64,000 bases of DNA from positions 11,036,001-11,100,000 of the forward strand of contig NC_053049.1 in assembly GCF_003473485.1 (NCBI RefSeq). Direction: 5' to 3'. This document shows, one piece after another, positions 36,603-48,367 of the stretch. Source of the stretch: Medicago truncatula. Its lineage: Eukaryota; Streptophyta; Magnoliopsida; Fabales; Fabaceae. The position numbers and the translations under genes are program-made. The notes under the pieces were generated by a model. The model searched no databases. It saw only the letters and a list, made by a program, of their open reading frames with translations, and was not told where the DNA came from. Each line of letters starts with the position of its first letter. Position 1 is the first letter of the stretch.

Positions 36603-36748
36603 TTTAATTTAATTTTAAATAATGATTTGGTCCTTTATATTTTTTTGTTTCATTCATTTACATAGGAATTTCAAGCTTCAAATCTTATTACTTTATTTTC
36701 TCTTTCATTCATGTTTGCATATAAATCTTAGATTTAAAACTTAAATAC

Positions 36749-36886
36749 GTCCTGTAAGTCCTAACTCAACTAGCAAAAATGTCGAAATTATTAGGTCGGA
36801 CGTCATGACCTGAGTTCGAACCCCGGTACCTCCACTTTGTGTGTGTGAGTTTATGATGGCTTACCCAAAAAAAAAAAAAAAAAAAA
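36749..36886 (+). mobile_element. tRNA-derived SINE
   Basis: An A-box-like TCCTAACTCAACTAGCAAAA and a B box GAGTTCGAACCCC are followed by a short body with GTGTGTGTGAG and an A tail of about 20. TAAATAC occurs just before (36742-36748) and just after (36889-36895), a probable target duplication. Confidence 0.8.
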
Positions 36887-37302
36887 CATAAATACACATG
36901 CAAATGGATCAAAAGAGCAAAAGTAAAATAATAAAGACATATCACCAAATCGGATTAAAAATGCAATATGACCATTATAAAACAATTATATTAGTCTACG
37001 TGATGTTATTTTTTTTTTTTGAAAGGAAATCTAACTGATATTAATAATAATTTGTCCTATTGTAAAAAACCAAATAAAAATAACCGTTACTATAACTAAT
37101 AACTGTAAGCCATAGTCACTCCCTGTCCATCTTTGTAGGAGCCATACATTGCTCGAAATTGCTTCTCTATCATTCATAACATTCACCATTAATTAAATAG
37201 TATCATTATGGATAATAAACACCAATCACTAGACCCAAAACCTCTCAATCCAATTCAACTTCATCTTGTTTCATTTTCAGTTCCTTGCTAAACACTCAAT
37301 CA

Positions 37303-40300
37303 ATGGCGTTTCCTTACTTGGAAGCTGTTATAGGTGAATGTCTCTCTTCTATCTACAATGCCTGAGTTGCATTGCATTGTTGTATCAATTTTTAATTTTG
37401 AAATTTGTAGTTGTTACTTTTTTAGGGAAATGATTTTGTTATTCATTTTGGATTTCTACATCTTTTTGTTGGATTTTGAGTTTAGGGTTTAGAATGATGT
37501 TTTGTTACTTTCTATTGTCAGAATGGAAAAAGATTACTTAGTTTTTAGATGAGTAATGATATTCATACACTAATTTTTTCCAGCGACATCTGGCGAATCA
37601 CATTAAAAAATATGGTTAATTCAGTTGAGTAGATTAGATTATAAATTCAATTCACGGTCGAAATTGTGGTTAATTGAATTCAACTACATGTTTAACCATA
37701 ATTTTGCAGGTGCAGGGAAAATTAAACATTTTTGTTTTTAGATGGTAGGTGGTCACTTTGATTTTGCTTCCTGAAATATATATCAGTTGAGAATAAGAAA
37801 AATTAACCATTGATTCTATATGGAAACACGGATGATAAGAATTAAGAAATAAAACTTGGGGATTAAAACTCATAATTCATTTTATACTTTTATTCATGGA
37901 AGTTTAGCAGCTCAATCTAAAGAATGGAAGTTTTTCAGACTTTCATTCTATATGGAATTATGGATGGTAAGAGTTAAGCAAGAAGGGGCTGAGTTATACT
38001 TGCTTACGCACCGGCTTTTCCTTGAAAAATTAGCGGGTTTGCCTCAACCTAAAGCTGTTTTGGTGGCCAATGATGGTTGGCTGACTAATTAATATGATCA
38101 AATTTTGTCAACCGGAACATTTGAGGGTTCTTTTTATCTTTTACAAGATCATACTGTGTCAATTCATCTAAGTAGTTTATTTGCAGCAAGTTTGATTGAT
38201 AAGGAGGACTAGCTATTAGATGTGTTGTCTCTGGAAATAAAATATAGTATTTACCTGATCTCCTGTTTTCTTCGAATCCGTTTTCAGGGTTTAAGATATT
38301 AATGTACTTTTTTGAAACTTACTTGGAAGTGCGGCAACTTAGGGCAAACAAACTTACTACTCTTCCAAAGACTTTAGAAGGAGTAATCAGCGAAGATACA
38401 TTTCAGAAAACTAGATCCTATAGCCTTGATCACAGGTTTTTATTTTGTTTTATGTAGATTTCTTATCCTATTAGATGTTGATGTGTAATTATGAAGTTTT
38501 ATTCCAGTATGTCTTGCTAGTAACTCTTATACATGGCTGTTCACTATTTCAGTCGCTTCCATTTTGTTTGCCAATTTGTGACAATAGTGAGGGATTCTGC
38601 AATTTTGTTCTTTGGGGTAATGCCCTGGTTTTGGAAGGTGAGGATTTGTTTCATGTTTATGAATCTCATGTTTATAACTGTCTTCATATCATTACTGTTT
38701 AATGATTATACTTGATTGCAGAAATCAGAAGATTTTATGACATTAATTGGTCTAAACGCAGACAATGAAATATTGCATAGCATTGCCTTTTTAGCTGGTT
38801 GCATGATCTTGCTACAGGTATCTGTAACTCTAACATCTCTAATGCGGTTACTAACAAATCATAATTCTGAAAGATACTAACAAATCATACTACAATAAAT
38901 ATTAATGTCTCAACACTCACACTCAAAGTGGAACATATATATCATATGCATCCATCTTGTCACATATGTAAGTTATCCGAGGACTTCGTATCGTATTGAT
39001 GTAGTGAAGATATCAGGAAGTTGATCCTTAGAGTTGACAAAAAGAAGTTCTGATGACTCTAGAGAGGATCTTTTCCCTAATGAAATGACAATAAACTTCT
39101 ACATGCTTTGTCCTCTCGTGAATAACTGGACTGGAGGAGAGGTGTAAAGCTGATTGGTTATCACGTACAAGTTCCATTTGACCAACCTCACAAAAATATA
39201 GTTCTTGTAGTAAATGTTTCAAAACGAACCATAGCTCGACACTTGACTTCTGTACTCGATCGGGTAACAACAGTCTTTTTTTTGCTCTTCATATGAAATC
39301 ATATTTCCTCGTACAAAAATACAATAACCAGAAGTAGGCCGCCTATCACTAGCATCTCCTGCCCAATCGACATCTGAATACCCAACGTTATTAGTGTGGC
39401 CTCTATCACTTCAAACAAGTTCTTTTCCAAATGTTCTTTTGATGTGCTTAAGCATTCAAACAACTGCGTTCCAATGACTGTCACAAGGAGAGTTAAGGAA
39501 CTAACTCATGAAATCAATGTTCATATTCAAATACTTATATTTTATTGAAATCAATGTTGTACTTTTTTATATTCAAATCTTATATTTTAATGAAATCAAT
39601 GTTGTACTTTTTGTTTTGCAGATAACAAAGTTGCCACTTTCTTTGTACTTTTTATTTGTGCTTGAAGCCCATCATGATTGTAATAAGGTTTATGCTATTT
39701 ATAGTTATTTGTGTAGTTTGAATATTTCTTCTTTTGGTTCAAGTTATTAGTTTAATTTAACATCTCATCTTACTAAATGCTGATATGTAACAATGTTTCC
39801 CATATCAAGTCCACACCTGCTTATACTGCTGGGGTATTCTTCGTAAATATGATTAAAGGAATAATTGTTGCTGCATTAGTTGGTCCTCCTATTGTCACTG
39901 CAATTATTTACTTAGTACCGGTAAGATTCTATTCTCTGTTGAGAAAACTACGGCATACAAACTGTATTCAGAATATTGGATACTGTTAAAATATTTAATC
40001 ACTACTTGCTTTGATTGTGGCATTTTCTGCTCTTTGATCATATGTTGTTGTCGTCATGATATTTTTCCTGCCAAAGTGCTTATTTTCTCTTTTGATGTTC
40101 ATATGAATATTTATAGAAAGGAGGCCCTTATTTGGCCATCTATGTATGGGCATTAGGGAATGTCTTTATTATCTACGAGCAGCTAATAGCTCCGCTCTTC
40201 AAAAAGATCACTCCGGTTAGTATCTTTGTCCTCTTAATCATTTTGAAATTAATGTAAGCATGTACTTTATTTGTTTATAATATCATTCCCCTCACAATGA

Positions 40301-43300
40301 TCTGGTTACCAGCTGCCTGAAGGTCAACTCAGAGAAAATTGAGGAACTCGCTGCCTCCCTCAAGTTTCCAGCAAGGAAGTTGTTTGTCGTCGATGGATCT
40401 AAATGGTCAAATAAACACAGCAATGTAAGGATGGGACTTCTGTAACTATAACACAGTTCATAATGTTATTATGCATATATTTTCTTACATATCAAATGGT
40501 TTTCTTATTTTCTACTCTTTCAACAACTTTAATGTTTATGATGATATTGAGGATAATTTTGGGTTGCACTATATCTGTTTAATTAATATTTGATGTATTT
40601 ATACATAAATTTATCGAGAACAAGGTTTTGGTGCTGAGTTGCTTGATAGATTAGTTCTCAGCATTTTCTTTTATGATGAAAAGATGTACAAGGCAAATCC
40701 CATGATAATAGGGATTAAATCTGGCCTAATTTTATAAGAGATGTATACTAGGAAATAAAAATATTTACATAAAGGAAGGAGGCACAAGAGTCCACATTAG
40801 ATTAGATTCCAAGGCAATCATCTCAATCTCATCAATCATAGCATGTAGCCAAACATGATGAGAAAAAGCTGCCTTTGGAGACTTGGGAATAATGACAGAA
40901 GAGAGAGCATATATAGAAGTGTAGTGTGTAGGTGATAAGCGATGAACTTGGGAAATTATAAATGGGATAAGGATTATGGCTGGAACCTGTACCTCTACGT
41001 AGTGTAATAGGAAAGCTGTCTAACAGGGTAGACGGATCCGAAGTAGAAAAGGAGACCGGGGCAGAAGGGAAGCATGGACGGCACAGATAAGTTTGCGGGG
41101 GAAGAGGATGAGGAGGCTTCGTAGGAGAAGATGGAGCTGACTGATCAATGACAGATGTCTATTGAATTACCAAAACAAGGGAAGGAATAGGTAATCCCTG
41201 AGACTTGGACTCGGACACAATGGGAGATATAAAGAGTGGTGTATCCTCAAAGAATGTGACATCAACAAACATGTAGAAGCTATGCGTTGATGGACAATAG
41301 CACTTATATCCTTTCTAAACTCTTGAATCGCTGAGAAAGACACATTTAACTGCACGAGCAAACATTTTATCTAAACCTTGAGTAAGATCATGAATAAAGC
41401 TATGTGTGCTTAGACAAATATTTTATTTTTCAATTTATACAATCAAATATTTAAGATTCTTATGGTGATGTAACTCATGAAGATGGTTTACCGGAGAGTG
41501 TCTTTACTTTTGTCTGGCAGTATTCGGCCGGATTAGTAATAATAAAAAAACTTTTACTAATCTAAAAAACTTTTTCATTCTTGTTGAATTTCTCATTTCA
41601 TAAAAAAAGGGAGTAAATAAAGTCTCTCAAAAATGTCACTAATATCTTACCTCTATTATTAAATTTGCTTGACATGACATTTCTAAGCATGTATTGCAGG
41701 TCCAAATGACTGGACTCCTCCACAACACAGGAATTTTACTTAATGACAAAATAGTTCAGCAGGTTTGGGTCTACTAACTGTTGAGCATATTTTCATATAT
41801 TAAATTTTTGTGAGGCTTTTTTCCTATGTAATCTTTGAGTAATTATTTATTACTAGATTCTTGAACCATCTGCGAAAATTGCTGCGCTGTTCAACATCTT
41901 CCAAATCTCTTTCATTTAAAATACCTCAATCAAAAAGTTCCAAATATAAAAATCTAGGATAGGGTTGGTTTCAAAAAACTACTCTAGTTCAAGCTTTTGT
42001 TCAAATTAGTTGATATTTGTATATCAGATTGATCCTACATCATCAAAAACATCAAGTTTTTCCTTCAATGGTAGTTAATGGCCATTAAAGGTCTAATTTG
42101 ATGTCATTTTAAGCACCAACTTGATGGGGAAAATGTGAGATCCAATGTAATATCACACATTTCATTGGAGAACCAAAATGTGCACATGCATGCATAATGG
42201 CTGGTGATTTGAATTTTCTGACGAATGTTGATTTCTAACGCATTGCGTTTTTTTCGGACTTTTGGAGTCTAACAATCTCAGAGGCAAGAAGGGGAAAAGT
42301 TTGATTGTTAAAGATAGTCAGTTGAATCCAACAAGTCGATTAAAATGTGAACCTTTCCTTACACACCCTCAGCAGCATGAATTTGCTGAAAATACTCATG
42401 TTCTTGGCATTTCTTGCATATAGGACTGCCACATTGCAAAATAATATTATACGGTGCTCGGTTTAAAAGTAAAAAGAAGTCACATTATTCAAACAACAAA
42501 ATGTACATTTCTAACAAAATTTTCAATACATTTGGGGGAACTGTTGGCCTTCTTACAAGTGAAGGCAACCCATGGTCCTCATCTTTTATGGTATACTTGG
42601 TCATGGTTGATCTTACATTACCAAATATCGTATTGCAGGACAAAAATGATGAGGAAGTGTTAGCTGTTATTGCCCACGAATTGGGGCATTGGAAGCTCAA
42701 TCACTTTGTGCCACTTTATGTTGCCATGCAGGTTTGTGTAATAGCGTTCTTGTAAGTAAATACTTGATTGCCTCTGTGTTGATTAGGCAGGATCCGTTAC
42801 TGACAGAAAATCCACAACTGGATATTACGTCTATGTTTGCGAAATCTAGTTACTTGGAGAAGTAAGAATATTCAGTCCATTAACCAGACACTATAGGTTT
42901 AGAATAGTCTATTTAAATGAATTAGTGCATATACTTTATTGCCGCCTTTGAAATATATTAGAAACTTTTTCTACATTGTTGCATTTTATGTAACTGAGCA
43001 ATTTATATGGCAAGGAAATGAACTTGTAAATTTAGTGAAGTTATCTTTTATAGAATATCTTTAGAAACATAAATTCATTTTTCAATCAGATTAGCTCAAG
43101 ATAATTTGATTAGAATATGCCATCCCTTGCGTTGCTTGAGCTATTCAATTCATTATGGAGCCGAGAAAATGATTTGGTGGAATAGGCATTACGACATTAC
43201 AATATTTGACTTAGAGATTTGTAACACTTCAATCTGTTGGTGTTTGCCTTACATATTCTCTTGCAATTGATACAGTTTGTTCCACTGTTGAATGGTGGAG

Positions 43301-45210
43301 GATTTACTCTTGCGAGAAACTCGACAGATCTGTTTCAAAGTTTTGGGTTTCATTCACAGCCAGTCATCATTGGACTCATCATATATCTGGTACTTTCTAA
43401 AATTATAACTGGCATGGATGGCAGTAAAACAAGTTATTTCCATTGAACCCAAAAAATAAAATAAGAACCACTTTATTTAATCTAACAATTAACTATTAAC
43501 ATTTGCATTAAAAAAAGTATAAATCCGCGTTTTTTTTTTAGCTTTGTGGTGATCCTAAATAATTAAATGAAAAATATATCGTAGTAATCGGTTGTATGTT
43601 GGAGTATTTGAAGTTACCTCTAGGGATTGGTTTCTATATTTCTTTATTCTATGGGATTGGTTTCTATGCAGCATTACTTTTACGCTTTTGAATTGAACTT
43701 AATTTAACCTCACAAACTCGGCTTGTAAGGTAAACAGTGTCTCCCATTTACAAACAATAATATTTCTGTGGTCAGGAAGATTCTCATTTAACAGCAAATA
43801 TTATTGATTAAAGTCATATTCGAGCACAATTTATATCTGGAAACGACAAAAAATGTACAACACCTCTGCACATACAGAGCAACACAACGAGCCTGCATGT
43901 GCCAAAGCAGGAACAACGAAAACCAAAACAGAACCTAAGATACAACACTAGGACTCATGAAATAAACCAATACGAGGACTATAACTCTCTTAAAGAGAGT
44001 CTGCTGCTCTCGCATGAAAAGAGCAGCCACCATATAACGAAAAACCACCCGACCTAAAATAACCAAAACAGGATATTACGAGACTGAAAATTGCAGCAAG
44101 ATACAATTATCAACTCAGCAAAGCCTTGAGACAGTCACAGCAAAATAACACCAACCGCTCTGACTCCTTGTACGTGGGACGTTGACTCCTTGTATGCATT
44201 ATGAATGAGTGGTCAAGGAGATTAATACCACTCTGATACCATGATGAGAGTATGGATTTTGAATGACATAAATGATATTTTGACACACAAATTTGACTAC
44301 AATGCATATATATTATTAGTTATGTTGATGTTAATAAATATAACAAGATTTCAAATCTCATTAATCAAGCACTAAAGATAATTAATTAATCATGATTTTA
44401 AACGTAATAAGTCACGATTTTAAACGTCAAATATACATGATATCCATTAGAACTTAGAAGGAGATGTTTGTACTAATACTAAAGGTGACACCTAAAAAGG
44501 GCTTGTTGAAGGTATAGAGTTTTAGATAAGGAAGGAAGAGAGTATTAGCACTTAGGTTTGAACCTGCATGATTATTGCAAACCAAGATTTTTGTTGGAAA
44601 GTACATGACATTATTTCACTTGTCTTTGCAGCTTATTGCAGCTCCCCTCAACTACATAGTTATGTTTGGTCGAAACCATCTGTTTAGATCAATTGAATTT
44701 CAGGTTACATTCCTTTACCTATTCAGCTCAATAATGGAGAGAAGATGATGGAATGAAATATAGCTGTGTACTTTAATGTTATTCGGAAAATTCAGTTCAT
44801 ACTTTATAATTTACTACATATTTTCACCGAAACCAACCTTAGTGCTGGTCCTTTCACTTCTTCTATTTCTCTCCCTCCGACTCTGGTATTTACATATATC
44901 ATCTAATGCAGGCTGATGCTTTTGCTGTAAAGCTTGGATATAAATCTGCACTCCGGTCCGTTCTTGTGAAGAAACAGGTGATTTATTTACAATGTATACT
45001 TTTCAATTTCATTATTTGGTACTAAAGTAGTGAGTAGTATTTGTTCATATCGAAACGATGCTACATTCTAATTGTTTTTGGTTTGTCCTTCAGATGGAGA
45101 ATCTGATGGAGTTTAATGCCGATCCTTGGTACTATGCTTATCGTGTAATTCAGCCTCCTGCTGTTTTGAGATTGACTGCAATGGATGAATTGGATAAGAA
45201 GGCAGATTAG
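37303..45210 (+). CDS. STE24 CAAX prenyl protease 1 homologue, probably decaying
   Basis: Exons with GT-AG borders (one acceptor is AAG): 37303-37333, 38288-38435, 38553-38637, 38722-38817, 39622-39687, 39810-39920, 40117-40215, 40313-40424, 42639-42731, 43276-43389, 44632-44703, 44912-44977, 45094-45210. STE24 is the ER-membrane zinc metalloprotease that removes the last three residues of prenylated CAAX proteins. HELGH, the HExxH zinc site, lies in AVIAHELGHWKLNH, and the third-ligand Glu in EFQADAFAVKLGY; transmembrane segments are retained. Two defects appear. Exon 8 is two bases short after GQLRE, so its natural acceptor shifts the frame; an acceptor 10 bases downstream (exon from 40323) would restore it. 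The exon before HELGH, expected to read like AYMYGFFKNKRIVLYD, survives only as IILYGARF near 42445. Copia pieces lie in introns 4 and 8. It is either a pseudogene or a gene with altered splicing. Confidence 0.82.
39012..39500 (-). mobile_element. Ty1/copia RT-RNase H fragment in STE24 intron 4
   Basis: Minus-strand pieces read DRRSTSGYCIF-like sequence, SSTEVEYRAM-like sequence, LLQELYFCEVGQMELVRDNQ, HERTKHVEVYCHFIREKI and LSRVIRTSF, the order of the copia RNase H region. Frameshifts break it and no LTR was found. It is a truncated insertion antisense to the host gene. Confidence 0.85.
40770..41410 (-). mobile_element. Ty1/copia integrase-RT junction fragment in STE24 intron 8
   Basis: Minus-strand sequence reads GYKCYCPSTHSFYMFVDVTF then FEDTPLF (end of the copia integrase), a Pro/Ser-rich linker (PSSPTKPPHPLPPQ), then YALSSVIIPKSPKAAF and LHAMIDEIEMIALESNLMW (start of the reverse transcriptase). 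Stops and frameshifts are present and no LTR is seen. Orientation is the same as the fragment at 39012-39500. Confidence 0.82.
43680..44310 (-). mobile_element. Possible LTR-retrotransposon remnant in an STE24 intron
   Basis: ACTCTGATACCATGATGAG (44233) contains the complement of the Met-tRNA primer site TGGTATCAGAG seen in the TRIM at 4438, and CACAAACTCGGCTTGTAAGG at 43710 echoes the TRIM repeat word ACAAAACCGGCTTGTAAGG. No matching pair of terminal repeats was found, so the element is rearranged or the match is incidental. Confidence 0.35.
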
Positions 45211-45718
45211 GCTAGGCCTAGCAACGTTTAGATGAAGAGCTGGAAAATTTCATTTCACTGCAACTTCATGGGTTAAAGTGAAAAGAGAAGCATATTAAGA
45301 AGAGAGATTGGAAAATTAGAAGATATAGTTTTATTCATGTAGTTGGATGGATACACATACATACACAACACATATACTATACTCATACACAATACAATAG
45401 AGTTACATTCTAAATTAAAATAACAATTTTATTAGATAGTCTCATGCAAAAGATCTACATCACTAGTCTATCATCCAATGCCTCCATTTTTTCCACCGGA
45501 TGTTATTTTCCTTCGGTAGAGAAGCCATGTTATACTTTTTGCTCAATTCTTTAAATTTACTGTCTAAAAATTAAAGAAGTCAAGTTCAAACAAATTCCAC
45601 TGACACTTTTGAATCAAGGCAATAAAAATGAAATCCACAAGGCTATCTGAGACCACTAGCTCCTACTATAGAAAATGATCATGAATGATTTGCATCCTTT
45701 GAATTAGAATGAGTAAAA
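45211..45718. other. STE24 3' flank
   Basis: Probable 3' UTR and flank of the STE24 homologue. Part of it (45420-45575) is duplicated at about 48590-48670. Confidence 0.5.
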
Positions 45719-45990
45719 TCACCAAGTAAAACTGATTGATTCAAAATGCATATTTTCAACTAAACCAGATGAGCAAATGAATGCTACCTCATGTCTCATT
45801 TGTTTAGATCCTGAAACAAGAACTCCCACACTTGACCCTTTCATTTCAATTAGTAGTCCTCTAAAAAAACCAAAAATCCTACGACATGTTGTGCAATGGT
45901 TTTTCCAGAAAATGAGCGAGTGTTCGTCAAATTCATAGGTTGCTTTATGAACAAGACGAATCCGTGTGGTGTCTTTCGACAGGAAAAAAA
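45719..45990 (-). pseudogene. Ferric reductase oxidase (FRO) last-exon relic
   Basis: The minus strand ends with LLIEMKGSSVGVLVSGSKQM, then RHEVAFICSSGLVENMHFES and ISFTW followed by a stop. This is the C-terminal NAD(P)H-binding end of plant FRO proteins, whose usual form has VCGPKKMR and ends SISFSW; here Cys and Pro of that motif are both Ser. FROs are plasma-membrane Fe(III)/Cu(II) reductases in iron uptake. No other FRO exon was recognised upstream, and a 30-A run follows at 46055-46084. It is a gene remnant. As I recall, FRO2/FRO1 (At1g01580/At1g01590) lie near the kinase At1g01540, so this may mark the ancestral site. Confidence 0.75.
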
Positions 45991-46048
45991 GGATAAAACA
46001 AAAGAAAATGCAGTAAATGCAAGTCAAAGCTAAAAGTTAAAAACGCAG

Positions 46049-46084
<36 letters not shown>

Positions 46085-46086
<2 letters not shown>

Positions 46087-46837
46087 TCAATTGCATTGCA
46101 TTAAAGTTAAGGTGGTTCGATAAATCAGATTACATACATTCTATATGACTCTTTTCTCTAGACGTCGGTGCTTCGAGTGCTTGGAATTTCTATAAATGAT
46201 TTGCAACCCGTTTTTCCTATGAAAAACTCTTATTTATACATAGAAAAATAAGTGAAAAAGCTAAACTCCCACGAGCCCCACTTCTTCCATCAAATAACCG
46301 CTTGACTTCCACGTCTTCCATGAGAGGGAACTGCTGCATTTGAATTCAAATTCTTCCCGCCTCAACAGTAAATGCTTGTCTTCGGCGAACTTGTATTCTT
46401 GGCTTACGTCTTGTCGAACTCCGGAGCTTTTAAACCCTTTCACACATAGTTTTAAAACTCGGACCGGTCATCAACTCGGTGGGGATACTGGGTCACTGGG
46501 TCAATGGTCGAACCGTCGGGTCATTGGTTGAACCGCATGATAGAACCGGATTAAACCGATGACTCGATAGTATGACTCGGTCTTAATTCTTTATATTTAG
46601 ATTTAAATTATCATTTACATAGCTTTTTATGAAAGATAAAAATACTAAAAGCAAACAAAGTGTTTTTTTCTTTTTTACAATAAAAGCCAACAAAGTCTTT
46701 TTACAAGAAAAACCGAAATACACCTATTTATTAAAAAAAACCAACTAGGTCACTACAGTGCACACATAAAGAAAGACAACTTTCCTTTTTTTTTTTTTTT
46801 TTTTTTTTGCCATTTTGGCGAAAAAAAAAGTCAAATT
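46085..46837. other. Repeat-rich intergenic sequence
   Basis: A 30-A run ends at 46084. From 46450 to 46580 the words GGTCAATGGTCGAACC, TTGGTTGAACCGC and AACCGGATTAAACCG recur, a degenerate repeat common in plant intergenic DNA. A 30-T run lies near 46780. No gene is supported. Confidence 0.4.
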
Positions 46838-48065
46838 TTTTAAGAGTGAATCATCAACTCCATCCTTGAATTTGTAAGGATGGGCCAAAATCGTTCTCCA
46901 ATTATGCGAAATATCAAATTAGTTCCTGAGTTTGTCATATGTCAATCAATTTAGTCCCTCCGTCCAATTTAGGTGTTAACGATGTTGATGTGGCCGTTAA
47001 CCTCTCACATGGGTCTCCATGTCAGATGTCACATAAGCAGAGACTAATTTGGCCGATAGTGACCAAAATTTCCAAGGACTAAATTTATTGATTTGCATAA
47101 AATGTTTTGCTTTTTCTTCCCCAAATATATAAAATTGGAAGCCTAATTTTACAATCTATAATCTACACTCCAAAATCCCCAAAATTTCTTCCAATAATTA
47201 GTGGTAACGTTCTTCCCTAATTCAAAAAACTTCAAACCCTAATTATTTGACTAACTATCAAATCGATCCCTACATAATATTAAAAACCCGTCAAATAAGT
47301 CCTTGAATTATTTAATCAGATATCAATTTGATTCTTGAAGCATGTATGTGCATAACAAAGTAAAAAAGTCAGAAGACACAACTTGATCCTGAAATATTGC
47401 ATTGGCAAAAGCAATCCAACTATGGGGCATAATTGAAACAAGTCTAAATATTACATTTCCAAAAGCATATTCTAAATACGTTTCCAACAAACATCACTTC
47501 TTTGGAAATCCGAGGGTTGGAATAAACTCCATGAATTTAGGTTGAGTCGGACCAGATGGTCCATAACTTGGATATGGTACTCTAATAACGGCAGAAGCAG
47601 TTGGATGTGCTGGTGTAGGACCCCTAACTGGTGTTTGTTTAGGCCTCTCATTTGAAATAATAGGTCCTCTAATGTCATACCTCCTTGTAGTAACACCTTG
47701 CAATTACATTTTCAATCAAATCAGTCCCTAAATTATAACATATTCAATCAAACCAGTTCTTAACTTATTACACATACTAGCAAATCGATCCTTAAAATTT
47801 AAGAGTTATATCAGTCCATGCACTATTTCATTTGCAACAACATTGTCAGCATTTTGAGCATTTGCAACAACATTTCCAGCACCTTCTGTATTTTCTGGCA
47901 CAACATTTCCAACATTTTCTGCATTTCTTGGCACAACATTTTCTGCATTTTCAACATTTTCTTCTTCTAGCTCAGTATCAATCCAGTCTTTTGGTCTCCT
48001 ATCAACACTCTGCTTCACACAACTTCTTGAGTTATGACCAATCAATCCACACCTTTCACATTAAG
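46838..48065 (-). pseudogene. MULE transposase C-terminal remnant with terminal region
   Basis: The minus strand opens with the zinc knuckle CERCGLIGHNSRSC (about 48065-48020), then an acidic stretch and a run of near-repeats NAENV, NVGNVV, NTEGAGNVV and NADNVV. After an intron-like gap (47704-47805) comes RPKQTPVRGPTPAHPTASAV and TQPKFMEFIPTLGFPKK, then a stop at 47494. Toward 46838 lies non-coding sequence of the kind found at MULE ends (TCAATTTAGTCCCTCC, GGTGTTAACGATGTTGATGT). The catalytic core is missing. One base appears lost just before the knuckle. Confidence 0.65.
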
Positions 48066-48074
48066 TGTCATTGT

Positions 48075-48270
48075 AGGGTTTGTTACTTAGCTTGTACTTC
48101 AAGCAACCTAACCAAACTTGTGTATATAAGCTAAACTCTTGTACATATGTTACTACTTCAATATACATTCAATTTCATCAATCATATAACTTTTCTCCTC
48201 TCTCAATTTCTCTCTATATTCACAAATACACTAAACCAGAAAAACCTAAGAATTGTTTCTTGTTGTTTAA
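48075..48270. other. LTR-like segment, uncertain
   Basis: The segment GTGTATATAAGCTAAACTCT followed by CAATATACATTCAATTTCAT and a CTCTCTC tract resembles the U3-R part of a small LTR with a TATA box. No partner LTR, primer site or target duplication was found. Confidence 0.25.
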
Positions 48271-48367
48271 GCTTCATAGATGCGCTATCAAATGTTAGTT
48301 TTTCATTGTTATTTAGAAGTTGAATACATGTCCTTCTTATCTTTCATTCCATCCCCTAGATCCTTGG

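Noticed and set aside
36750..36830. Possible tRNA gene
   Set aside because: Same reasoning: A/B boxes, poly(A) tail and flanking duplication mark a SINE.
37856..38092. 78-residue open frame in STE24 intron 1 (ending VLVANDGWLTN)
   Set aside because: It reads somewhat protein-like, but no family is recognised and there are no splice partners; treated as intron sequence.
46055..46084. Poly(A) tail of a retrocopied FRO
   Set aside because: The A run lies on the plus strand beyond the 5' side of the minus-strand FRO exon, so it is not a tail of that transcript.
46261..46443. Further FRO exon upstream of the relic
   Set aside because: The minus-strand open frame shows no FRO motif (no FAD, heme or NAD-binding signature).
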